NCBI GenBank assembly: GCA_019454045.1 | Contig: SKCR01007818.1 | Coordinates: 558,001 to 622,000 of the forward strand | Direction: 5' to 3' | Length of the DNA: 64,000 bases | Source of the DNA: Zanthoxylum bungeanum | Lineage: Eukaryota; Streptophyta; Magnoliopsida; Sapindales; Rutaceae | In this document: piece by piece, positions 1 to 9,060 of the stretch | Position numbering within the stretch: the first letter of the stretch is position 1 | Layout: every line of letters begins with the position of its first letter | Translations under genes and position numbers: made by a program | Notes under the pieces: generated by a model | Databases searched by the model: none | Seen by the model: only the letters and a program-made list of their open reading frames with translations | Told to the model about the DNA's origin: nothing

Positions 1-155
1 GGTGTGGCTTGGTGGTGTAGGGTTCAAGATCTCACCTTGAGGTTCTGGGTTCGAATCCAGGGGGTGCACTTCTTGTAAGAGCCTGGGACAGCCGGTGGTT
101 TTACCTGTGCCGCGACCCATAATGAGTGATTTGGTGGCGGAGTTTCCATCGTTTC

Positions 156-157
<2 letters not shown>
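1..157 (+). mobile_element. tRNA-derived SINE, 5' end cut by window
   Basis: The segment has an A-box-like TGGCTTGGTGGT near position 5 and a perfect pol III B box GGTTCGAATCC near 48-58. It closely matches the complete copy at 28964-29152, including the GAGCCTGGGACAGCCGGTGG block. It runs into an (AT)n tract instead of poly(A). The 5' target duplication would lie outside the window. Confidence 0.8.

Positions 158-205
<48 letters not shown>
158..205. repeat. (AT)n microsatellite
   Basis: This is an uninterrupted AT dinucleotide run of about 48 bp directly at the 3' end of the SINE. It may have grown from the SINE's A-rich tail. Confidence 0.9.
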
Positions 206-209
<4 letters not shown>

Positions 210-1200
210 TGACAGTTAGTAGCTCATATATCTCACTCTCATCGTGACTACGCAGAGCGTTAGGATTATTGAGTATGAATAGAATACTTAGTTAGACTAA
301 GGCTGAGCTGCCGGGTAGCACTTCAATGCAAAGCACACCCGCTGACACGAACCAAACTAGTTAAGCACGAGGAAAGCTTCATCACATGTCGCTAACCCGC
401 GACAGACAGAGCTAATAGGTGACGAGAAATGTACCTCCACATTTTTATGCGGCTGGTGCACGAACTCGTTGGTTTAGATGCCTCATCAACGACCTGAGTG
501 AGCATATAAGATACTTCTCTTCCTTTTTAGCGGGATTGATCTCAGTCCCAATGTGTATGGCTGATCATCCTCTCGGACCAGTTACTGATCATCTCCCCAC
601 CAACTAGTTAAGAAGACTATAGTCAGCAAACGTCTTGCACCCTTTTTACTAATAAGGGAAAGAAAGCCTCAACCATAATCACATTTTGTTTGCATGCGGA
701 TATAGCCAAGTGTTTGACTCTATTAGTTAGTCCTGAAAAAACGAGTCTCTGAAAGTGGTTGTGGGATCAAGGCATGTGAGAGGTCTATTTGCTACAATCT
801 TTCATAAATCTTAGTAAAGCGGTAACGCGCTCCTGCAACCAAACTAAAGTCAAGTCTTTACTAAGGGGCTTAAGAGCTAAACCAGCGTCTTCACAGGCAT
901 TGCAGGCTCGAGTGAAATCGAAGGGATATATGGAGTCTCTGGACAATCAGAGATGGGTTTGTGTACAAGGATCAACAAAGTTGAGGAGAGTGAGCATTGG
1001 ACATATAGTAGACAATGTCATCAAATAACATACCACATGTCTCTAACAATGAAGCTCACTTAAGAACCTTTTATGGACGAAGTCTATGGTTCGACAGTTC
1101 GACTCGCAACCAATAGCCTATATGTCATTCAATAATCCTAAAGCTTTGCGGAGTCATGGTGAGAGTTAAACATATGAGACCACTAACTGCCACGTCCATG
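206..1200. repeat. Unclassified segment bounded by inverted repeats
   Basis: Bases 206-275 are a diverged reverse complement of 1126-1200. Shared blocks include CAGTTAGT, TCTCACTCTC/GAGAGTTAAA-type sequence and TTAGGATTATTGA. A weaker inverted match continues inward around 370-400 and 1030-1060. The interior has only short chance open frames and no recognisable protein domain. It could be a foldback or inverted-repeat DNA element, or a rearranged retroelement fragment. I do not recognise the family. Confidence 0.5.
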
Positions 1201-1306
1201 TGGATGAGGCTTCTTACGAAGACAAAACCGTATGGGACCGTTCATGAGCGTAGACCCCATATACATTAGTGCATTAAATAATATTAATAATAAGTAATAA
1301 GAAAGT

Positions 1307-2314
1307 TGTTGATGGTGTTTTCAGGCACTATGTTATTTAAGCAGCACGACAGAGGTAAAAAATGTAATTCACTTCTCAGTCAAGATTATTGATGCCGACC
1401 CGACCACTAAAGAGTCAACAGTAAGGGGCCGAGAACTTTACGGTTAGTGACTGAGCACTTGAGTTCAAGATGACCGGGCAATTATCAGGTCGACAGCAGC
1501 ATTCTCAGTACAAAAGACTATTATGACCGACCACATGAAGACCGAGCATAGGGCAAGACATGTTCGGGAAAATAAGGCATTCTATCCATATGAGATAAGA
1601 TAATAAGTTATCATACTTTCATGGGGTAAACTAGTAAGTCAATGTCCTAGTATGATAAAGGAAGTAAATGTAGTTTTTGACTAGGAATCCTTATGGAAAA
1701 AATGAATAGTTTTGACTAGGAATCCTTATGGGAAAAATGAATAGTTTCAACTAGGAAATTCTTGTACAAATAGGAATATGATTTCTTCACCATTATAAAT
1801 AGGAGGGTAGAGTGAGTGTAGAGGAGGACAAGAAAAAGAGAGAACAGCAACAGGACAAGAAAAAGAGAAAACAGCAACAGGGAAGAAAAAGAGAGAACAG
1901 CAACAGGACAAGAAAAAGAGAGAACAGCAACAGGACAAGAAAAAGAGAGAACAGCAACAGGGAAGAAAAAGAGAGAACAACAACAGGACAAGAAAAAAAG
2001 AGAACATCAACAGGGAAGAAAAAAGAGAACCAATATCATGATCTGAATCTTCAAGCTCTGACTTGTAGAAAACAAAAAGAGACCCGAAAAGAGTGTTTAA
2101 GTAATAAAAGTATCATCCTGTTTGTGTCCGTGGACGTAGGTCGGATCTAAATCCACCGAACCACGTTAAATCTCCTTGTTGATTGGTGTATTTATCTGTT
2201 TTTCTGCTAAGTTTGCCTTTGGTCCCCCATAACCAAACAAATTCACTATTGAAAGAGGATTTCCTCGGGAGTGATATTCCAATATTACCCTGAGACCAAA
2301 ATCAGCCGTCAACA
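1307..2314 (+). mobile_element. Solo LTR (about 1.0 kb) with 5-bp target duplication
   Basis: The segment begins TGTTGATGG and ends CCGTCAACA, so the termini are the inverted TGTTGA/TCAACA. It is flanked on both sides by AAAGT (1302-1306 and 2315-2319). A TATA box TATAAATAGG lies at about 1794. Downstream is a purine-rich minisatellite, then a sequence typical of plant LTR ends (GTGGACGTAGGTCGG, ACCGAACCACGTTAAATCTCC). No primer-binding site, internal region or second LTR is present. This is the expected product of LTR-LTR recombination. Confidence 0.85.
1815..2035 (+). repeat. Purine-rich 26-27 bp minisatellite in the solo LTR
   Basis: About eight tandem units of the form AAGAAAAAGAGAGAACAGCAAC with AGGACA or AGGGA linkers begin shortly after the LTR TATA box, in what would be the R/5' leader region. 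The open frames across it (Lys/Arg/Gln-rich on one strand, Ser/Leu/Cys-rich on the other) are by-products of the repeat. Confidence 0.85.
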
Positions 2315-2319
2315 AAAGT

Positions 2320-2900
2320 AATAAGTAATACTAATACAACTTAAACAAACTTAAAAAATAATAATAAATCATAAAACACTATATCGGTATATTAAACCAT
2401 ATTAATAATAAATGATTTTAAACTGTAAATATATAATTTTATAAATATATATAATTTTTTAAAATTATTTGTAATAAAAAATCGGATCGAGATTTTTATT
2501 TTAAAAAGCCCGATCCGGCTCTGTAATTAATAAATGGCCTTATAATTTAATCTCATAATCCTTGATTCATAAAAAGAAGTCCAGGCCTAAAATCTTACGG
2601 GTCCAGATCGGGCAGGGTCGGACCTGCCAACCTACGTTAAATGGTAGAGATTTGCCTTTTCACTCATTCAAGCGCACATGGAGGGCAGAAACCAAATGGG
2701 ACCCGTTTCAGCGAGATATTTATTAAAAAATATTAAAATTATTAAAATTCAAATATGTGATCGCATTATCATTATTAAAATTAAAATTTTAGTTGATGAT
2801 TGATACATGTACTAAGTGATGGAGAAAATTTTATATAGGAGATTCAATCAATTAATATCACGTGTCTTAAATATTTTGAAAATAATTAAGTATATCAAAG
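2320..2900. other. AT-rich spacer, no gene seen
   Basis: The DNA between the solo LTR and the copia element contains no credible ORF, RNA gene or repeat boundary that I can support. It ends with the CAAAG target duplication of the copia element at 2896-2900. Confidence 0.6.
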
Positions 2901-3974
2901 TGAAAATTCGGGGTTATCATAAGTTCTGACCCTATGCGGAATTACAAACAATAAGCAGGATAAGTCCTGTTACTGCTACTATGGAATTGCAACAGGCAAA
3001 TTAACAGGCAACCACAACAATAAAATCTACAATATTAATTCAGTACAAATAATAAATTGCGGAAAAGTAAATCAATCACACAAAATTCAACACAATGATT
3101 TTGGTGACGAAGTGGAAAACTCTTCCGAGTAAAAAACCACTCCGGGTATAGGCTACCACCCGAATCCACTATATCGAGAAAAACTTACAGCGATGGTCAA
3201 GACCTAAGGTGGCAACTCCACCGACTCAAGTACCTCTATACTGCAAGAACTCAAGGCAACTCCTCAAGCCCGCAACTTACGGTTTTCTTCAGAACCTCTG
3301 AAGTCTCTGAGTAGATTGTATCACTTCGAACGTCGGAACTCCGACTACCAAACTTCCTCCTAAAGAACTCTTAAGGATTATGGAATTTGGGTTAAGTTGT
3401 GTTGAAGGTTTATCAAAGATGGAATCACACCATTAATGAATAAGACAAGAAGATGAAGAAGTCTTCAATGGTGGATTCAAAGAGAGTTGAAAGCTTTGTG
3501 AGATTTAGGCTCAAGGGAAAAGTGTTTCAGCTCTTTCAACTAATGGGGAATGGCGGCTAAGTGTTATATTTATAGGTGGGGTGAAAAGCTAGGGTTTTGC
3601 AGGTCAAAAACACGTTCAGATCGCAGTCGCGTTCGAACGCTTACTAGAACGCTACACGAACGCGCCCTTTCTGTGAAGACTCGTTCGAACGTCAATCGAA
3701 CGCACAACGAACGTGAGCTCACTGAAATGCTCCCGTTCGAACCCCACAAGAACGTGCCTCGAACGTTTGCTCTCTGGAATGCGCCCGTTCGAACCCAATA
3801 GAGAACGTGACACTAACGCCAACTGTTCGAACACTGCAACGAACGCACCACGAACGTATGTCTGATGCATAGCAGCCAGAAACCAGTCCAATTGCACAAA
3901 GATCTTCATGAAAGATTACAACTCAATTGAACTTGTTTTGTCACGGACACATGCCAATAAAAAATGTGCTAACA
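2901..3974 (-). repeat. Copia 3' LTR (left copy)
   Basis: On the plus strand it starts TGAAAATTCGGGG and ends GTGCTAACA, so in element orientation it reads TGTTAGCAC...TTTTCA. A minus-strand TATA box (plus-strand TATTTATA) lies at 3567-3574, so U3 is about 3575-3974. U3 holds a dense cluster of GAACG cores with five copies of the 8-bp palindrome GTTCGAAC (3600-3860). The open frames across this cluster are not genes. Confidence 0.93.
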
Positions 3975-3982
3975 ATCTCCCC
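3975..3982 (-). promoter_or_regulatory. Copia polypurine tract
   Basis: The minus strand reads GGGGAGAT directly before the 3' LTR start TGTTAGCAC. This is the expected position and composition for the plus-strand primer. Confidence 0.85.
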
Positions 3983-5840
3983 ATTTGGCATTCCGTGACA
4001 AAACACTACCTAATACAAAGACTACGGTAATAGACCCAAAAAGCAAATAGTCAACTGTCAACCATCAAAACAGTGACTTATTACAAATGGACTCGATCTA
4101 ACACCTAACAAAGTAGTCTTGAAAGTAATGCCACCGCAGCAACATACCTGCTACCTGAAACATCCACAAACAACAATATACCGTGAAAAGCATTGGGATA
4201 ATCAAGTAAAACATAAAGCAGGTAAAAATCTCATGCATGTACAAGTAGAAATCCCTCTCCCCCTTAATCTTAACTCCCCTTAAAACGGAGATATCTAAAG
4301 GATATTCTACGACTCCCTCCTATATATTAAGGCTCTCCCCCTTAATATATTAATCTCCCCCTTTTTGTCACGAAATGACAAAGGATAAAAGAAACAGGAA
4401 AAAAATAACATGAGAACAAGAGAAAACACATGCAAGAGCATAAACAAATATGAATTACTCCCCCTCACTAACAGGCACATAAAGTTAGCAAAATAAAACA
4501 CGGGAAGCAAACCAAAACTCAGAAAGGTGCACAAGAAAGAAAAAAAATTGGTATGCAATAACATGAAGCACACACAGGCACATACTGAGATAAATAAAAA
4601 TCCTGTCAAAAACTGACTGAAACAGCATTTCAAGCTGATACATTGATACCCAGTCAGTATTCAGTTGTTTATGACATGAAACAATATGCAACATTTTAAA
4701 AGTGGCTAAATACAACACTTATGCATATGACATAAACACCAAAGCATATAAAGCACTTGCGTGAAAAATAAAGTGTACAACAAATCAAGGCTTAAGACCT
4801 TATTTTATGAGCTGGACACAGCCAAAGAAATTCATCTCTAAACAAACCAAGTCCACAAAATATGTGTTCAAACCCAGCACCACTAGGACCTGAAAATAAG
4901 CAACATTGGTTGCATGCTATATTATTTACCCCAGAAATATCATGAGCTCATTTTTAACAACTCTTTCGAGTGAAGGGTTTTTGCCCTTATCTTTTGAATT
5001 TGGCCATTTTGGCTTTTTTGCACTTGAGTCTCATTTTTCTTTTTAAATTTATTTCTTTTTACTTTTGCAAAAGGGGATAGCAAGGTCATCTAGTCAAAGG
5101 TCACACTATTCAGTAAACAAAGTATGGTAGAAATTAGATTGCCAGTCCAAAAACTCATACATGCGACCAAGCCTTGATAAAATAAAAACGTGTATGTGAG
5201 GTGCAAGCACATGATATACCAAAGGTTTTTATCACACACACTTATGTATATAGAGCATCAAGAAAAATAACAGCATATCATACATGCATAATCATATATC
5301 CTACATACCAGGATCACATGCACATGTTATTCATGCTCTAACAAGCCATAAAAATATTTTTGGTTTTTTTCAAAATATATAATTTTTTTTTTGATTTTTC
5401 AGTTTTAAAGCACAAAAAAATAAAGACACAAAACAGCTTGTAAAACATCCAATGGTACGTGGAGTTGTATCCCGAGTGCTGATCATACTACCGTCCATTC
5501 GGAATCGGCTATGAAATTTATGTCCGGGTTTCCATCCTATATACCAAGGGATATATAACAAAAATAAGACACACACACACCCATATGCTGTGAAAACAAA
5601 ATAAACGTGCAAAAACATAAAACACACGCACACACACATGCAATGGGAAAATAAAATGCATCTTTTAAGCAGAGTTACACCGAAGTGCACTCTCATCATG
5701 TCCATCAGGACATGCAGAAGTAGATGGGAAATCATCTTGCTTCCCCCCCAAACCTTTCTAGGAGCCTCATGCACATAAGAGTTCCCAGACAACAAAGCAA
5801 GTTTCTCACTTAAGAATTGAGCTTGTTTGGTTAGTGCAGA
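3983..5840 (-). other. Copia 3' internal region without coding capacity
   Basis: About 1.9 kb lies between the last gag-like sequence and the 3' LTR. I see no protease, integrase, RT or RNase H motif in any frame. The content is AT-rich with short CA/TG and poly(A/T) runs. The one notable block is 5453-5545, which matches part of the solo LTR at 51361-54468 (listed separately). Confidence 0.7.
5453..5545 (-). repeat. 93-bp segment shared with the 3.1-kb solo LTR
   Basis: The reverse complement of this block aligns without gaps to 53880-53972, with 84 of 93 matches by hand. The core GCCGATTCCGAATGGACGG is identical. Flanking sequence is unrelated on both sides. Both copies lie in the sense orientation of their host element. 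The function is unknown. Confidence 0.85.
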
Positions 5841-6064
5841 AACTTGAGACATTAGATTTGACGAATCAAATCTAGGAGACACACTCTTAGGCCTTCTCTT
5901 TTACTTGTGCAATATGAAACACTAAGGCCTAATATGTCCAGCCTTGCCACAGTGGTGGCACACAGGCACAAACCTCGGATGAGAGCGAGGTTTACCCAAC
6001 ACACCTCTAGATTGAGGTTGGGAAACAGGACGAGGAACAACAGAGGAGGAACATGACTACACAC
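5840..6064 (-). pseudogene. Copia gag-pol spacer with second zinc knuckle, broken
   Basis: On the minus strand around 5925-5960 one frame reads CHHCGKAGHIRP, then a stop, then CFIL. This is the second CCHC knuckle that in this copia group lies between gag and protease. A stop codon sits inside the knuckle and neighbouring frames are shifted. A piece of ordinary spacer (LMSQVSALTKQAQFLSEKLA) follows at about 5785-5850. No Asp-Ser-Gly protease motif or integrase follows. Confidence 0.7.
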
Positions 6065-6095
6065 AACAGATTTCTTACCTAAGTCACGTTAGCTG

Positions 6096-6785
6096 CTACA
6101 GCACAGCTGTGGAAGAAGAAGCCTTATCACAGTTAGGCTCAGAAATAATTCCTAACATACGGTCCACATTTTTATTCTCACTAGAAAATGCGGACAATTG
6201 GGTTCTAGCATCTTCAAGTTCGGTTTCTAATATTTGGACTCTATTAACTAGTCTTCTGTTCCTCTCCTCTAGGTCATCAACCATCAAAAGGCTTTGCTCA
6301 AGATTGGCTTGAGCCTCATTCTTTTCTAGCTCTGCAGCTTTCAGCCTTTTATTGACCTCTATATTAGTCTTCTTAATAGCTAAACTCTCATTAAACAGTT
6401 CAACATATGATACCTGAAGACTTTCCTCATCTACAGACTCATCAAGAGAGACTTCTGAATCAGCATCATTAGCCACAATCTCTCTCTCACCAGTCACACT
6501 AGCAGTAAAGGCCAAATAATTGCCTTTAGGAGAGTCATCACCTTCAGAATCACTAAGTGATGCTGCCATGACTTTCTTGCCTTTAGCCTTAAGGTATGTG
6601 GGACACTCAGATTTAACGTGCCCATATCCTTCACATTCATAGCACTGGGCACCACGGGATCTACTATCCCTATCCTCTCCAGACTCACTCCTGATATGCC
6701 TACTCTCTCTAGGCATAACCTCTATATCCCTGTTACTGATATGGCCACTCTTCTTAAATTTAAGAAATTTCTTAAACTTCTTTGT
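6096..6785 (-). pseudogene. Copia gag, C-terminal part with CCHC zinc knuckle
   Basis: The frame reads from TTKKFKKFLKF, at the gypsy insertion point, through the zinc knuckle CYECEGYGHVKSEC. An acidic stretch and a Leu/Glu-rich coiled coil (SLLMVDDLEERNRRLVNRV) follow. It is the downstream half of the gag at 17458-18200. The apparent ORF extends to 6860, but its first 24 or so residues are encoded by the inserted gypsy LTR and are not part of gag. Confidence 0.85.
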
Positions 6786-7374
6786 TGTGGACTCCGGAAT
6801 TCGCCAAGGGTCCTCAATCAGAATTTGTAAGTTGGGCACTAGCAATCCTGCAAAAAACAAAGTAGAGTGGACGAGAGTAGGCTACCACCGGTGTGGTGGA
6901 TACCGGGTATACTCCGACGCCCAAGTCAGTGGCACAAAATAAATTTGTAAAGTAGGAAAGTAAGGTTGAATATTACCTCTACTTCCTTTGTTTGGCCGTG
7001 AGGGCCGTGTAATATATGAGGATCAAGGATTGAGAGCTTGAAGTATTAAGGTGAGAGAAATGAGACTTGAATGAATTCTCCCGTATTCTTTTCATATTTA
7101 TAGATAAAACATGATCTGATGTTGGTGTATTTGGTAATGGTTTTGGAGTAAGTGAGGATTAATGCTGAATTAGGTTAAGTGGAGTGGTGGAGTGGTGGTG
7201 ATTAATGCTAGAATTAGGTTAAGTGGAGTGGTCATGCTTTTTGTTAGTTTATGATTTAATTGTAATCAAATAATACATAATTCTTTGGGCTTTGGTCCTT
7301 ATTTTCGGGCCTAACATGCTGATGGGCTTAAGGTGAAAGACAGTTTTACCCTTGGACCAAATTTGGCCCATACA
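6786..7374 (-). repeat. Gypsy element 1, 3' LTR
   Basis: The 589-bp copy is almost identical to 16874-17457 apart from scattered substitutions and a small length difference in the GTGGAGTGGTGG stretch. It has TG...CA termini. Confidence 0.94.
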
Positions 7375-7583
7375 GTTTGTCCCTTACTCTCTAAGTCAAA
7401 GAACTTTTGTTTTAGAGAGTATATTTATTCGTGTCGTATGTGAAAAAAAGCGTAAGAGTGTATTACCTTCTGCCAAAGTCGTACCAAAATATATACAAAA
7501 ACATGGGTTTCTGTTTCCATGCATCTGATTTATCTAGGGTCATGGAGTACGTGTCTTTGACCGAACTGAAATAGAGTTTCAGG

Positions 7584-8680
7584 AGTTCATGAGTCCAAGG
7601 GATGTGTTCGTTGTCGACTGAACCAAACTGCAGTTCAGGAGTATGCTTGACTCGACATGAGTCCAGGGGAATGTCCCTTGTCGACTGAACCAAACGGTGG
7701 TTCAGGAGTTTACCTGACTCGACATGAGTCTAGGGGAATGTCCCTTGTCGACTGAACCAAACGGTGGTTCAGGAGTTTACCTGACTCGACATGAGTCCAG
7801 GGGAATGTCCCTTGTCGACTGAACCAAACGGTGGTTCAGGAGTTTACTTGACTCGACATGAGTCCAGGGGAATGTCCCTTGTCGACTGAACCAAACGGTG
7901 GTTCAGGAGTTTACGTGACTCGACATGAGTCCAGGGGATTGTCCCTTGTCGACTGAACCAAACGGTGGTTCAGGAGTTTAAATGACTCGACATGAGTCCA
8001 GGGGATTGTCCCTTGTCGACTGAACCAAACGGTGGTTCAGGAGTTTACTTGACTCGACATGAGTCCAGGGGAATGTCCCTTGTCGACTGAACCAAACGGT
8101 GGTTCAGGAGTTTATGTGACTCGACATGAGTCCAGGGGATTGTCCCTTGTCGACTGAACCAAACGGTGGTTCAGGAGTTTACTTGACTCGACATGAGTCC
8201 AGGGTATTGTCCCTTGTCGACTGAACCAAACGGTGGTTCAGGAGTTTACTTGACTCGACATGAGTCCAGGGTATTGTCCCTTGTCGACTGAACCAAATGG
8301 TGGTTCATGAGTTTAAATGACTCGACATGAGTCCAGAGGAATTGTCCCTTGTCGACTGAACCAAACGGTGGTTCAGGAGATTACTTGACTCGACATGAGT
8401 CCAGGGGAATGTCCCTTGTCGACTGAACCAAACGGTGGTTCAAGAGTTTAAATGACTCGACATGAGTCCAGGGGATTGTCCATTGTCGACTGAACCAAAC
8501 GGTGGTTCATGAGTTTACATGACTCGACATGAGTCCAGGGGATTGTCCCTTGTCGACTGAACCAAACGGTGGTTCAGGAGTTTACTGACTCGACATGAGT
8601 CCAGGGGATTGTCCCTTGTCGACTGAACCAAACGGTGGTTCAGGAGATTACTTGACTCGATATGAGTCCAGGAGATGGTG
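7584..8680. repeat. 67-bp minisatellite array with three hairpins per unit
   Basis: Sixteen copies of the anchor CTCGACATGAGTC start at 7651, 7718, 7785, 7852, 7919, 7986, 8053, 8120, 8187, 8254, 8321, 8389, 8456, 8523, 8589 and 8656. The period is 67 bp, with single-base slips at 8389 and 8589. A degenerate unit precedes the first anchor. Each unit contains GACTC-GACAT-GAGTC, AGGG...CCCT and the 7-bp stem CTGAACC...GGTTCAG. The array lies between the 3' LTR and the TATA box of the antisense gene. Short open frames inside it are repeat artefacts. Confidence 0.95.
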
Positions 8681-8778
8681 AAGATCTCTAGGTTTTCCAC
8701 GTGTCATCAAATAGAGCAAAACCTAACGGCAAATACGAGGCGTCTTTTTGGCGGGAAAATAAACCGCCTCAAAGTAGT

Positions 8779-8786
8779 ATAAGAGT
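8779..8786 (+). promoter_or_regulatory. TATA box of the antisense gene in gypsy element 1
   Basis: TATAAGAG lies about 275 bp upstream of the ATG at 9061, on the strand opposite to gag-pol. The sequence between could be a 5' leader. No other good TATA box is seen between the tandem array and the ATG. Confidence 0.5.
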
Positions 8787-9060
8787 GGCTTCGTAGGTTC
8801 ATTTGCTTCATTCACACTTATCAGCGAGTTGGGAGAAAGCTTCAAAGTTTCTAAGGTACTCTTCATAACCTTCTTCATGTTCTTCATTTCCTTTCATTGT
8901 TCTAGAGTAGATTCAAACTTTTCTTAGCTAATTTACGTAGTTTGATCTCTTGAAACTAAGTTAGTTTGGTGGAATCTTGTTTGGAGAATTGGTAGTGAGT
9001 TTGATCTTTAGGAAACATAATCCCTAGGAAATTTTTGTTTATCAGCTAATTAGTGAAAAA

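Noticed and set aside
1..70. Functional tRNA gene
   Set aside because: A and B boxes are present, but no cloverleaf with an acceptor stem fits, and the same body recurs with poly(A) and target duplications elsewhere. It is a SINE.
419..1028. Two small ORFs between the inverted repeats
   Set aside because: One starts from a non-ATG codon and neither shows a domain or coding signature.
1716..2150. Protein genes on both strands across the minisatellite
   Set aside because: Overlapping open frames on both strands are produced by the 26-27 bp repeat lacking stops.
3550..3909. Overlapping ORFs in the copia U3
   Set aside because: They follow the GAACG repeat on both strands, recur in the second LTR, and have no protein similarity I can recognise.
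7584..8680. CRISPR-like array
   Set aside because: The whole 67-bp unit is repeated with no unique spacers, and the sequence is plant nuclear. It is a minisatellite inside a retrotransposon.
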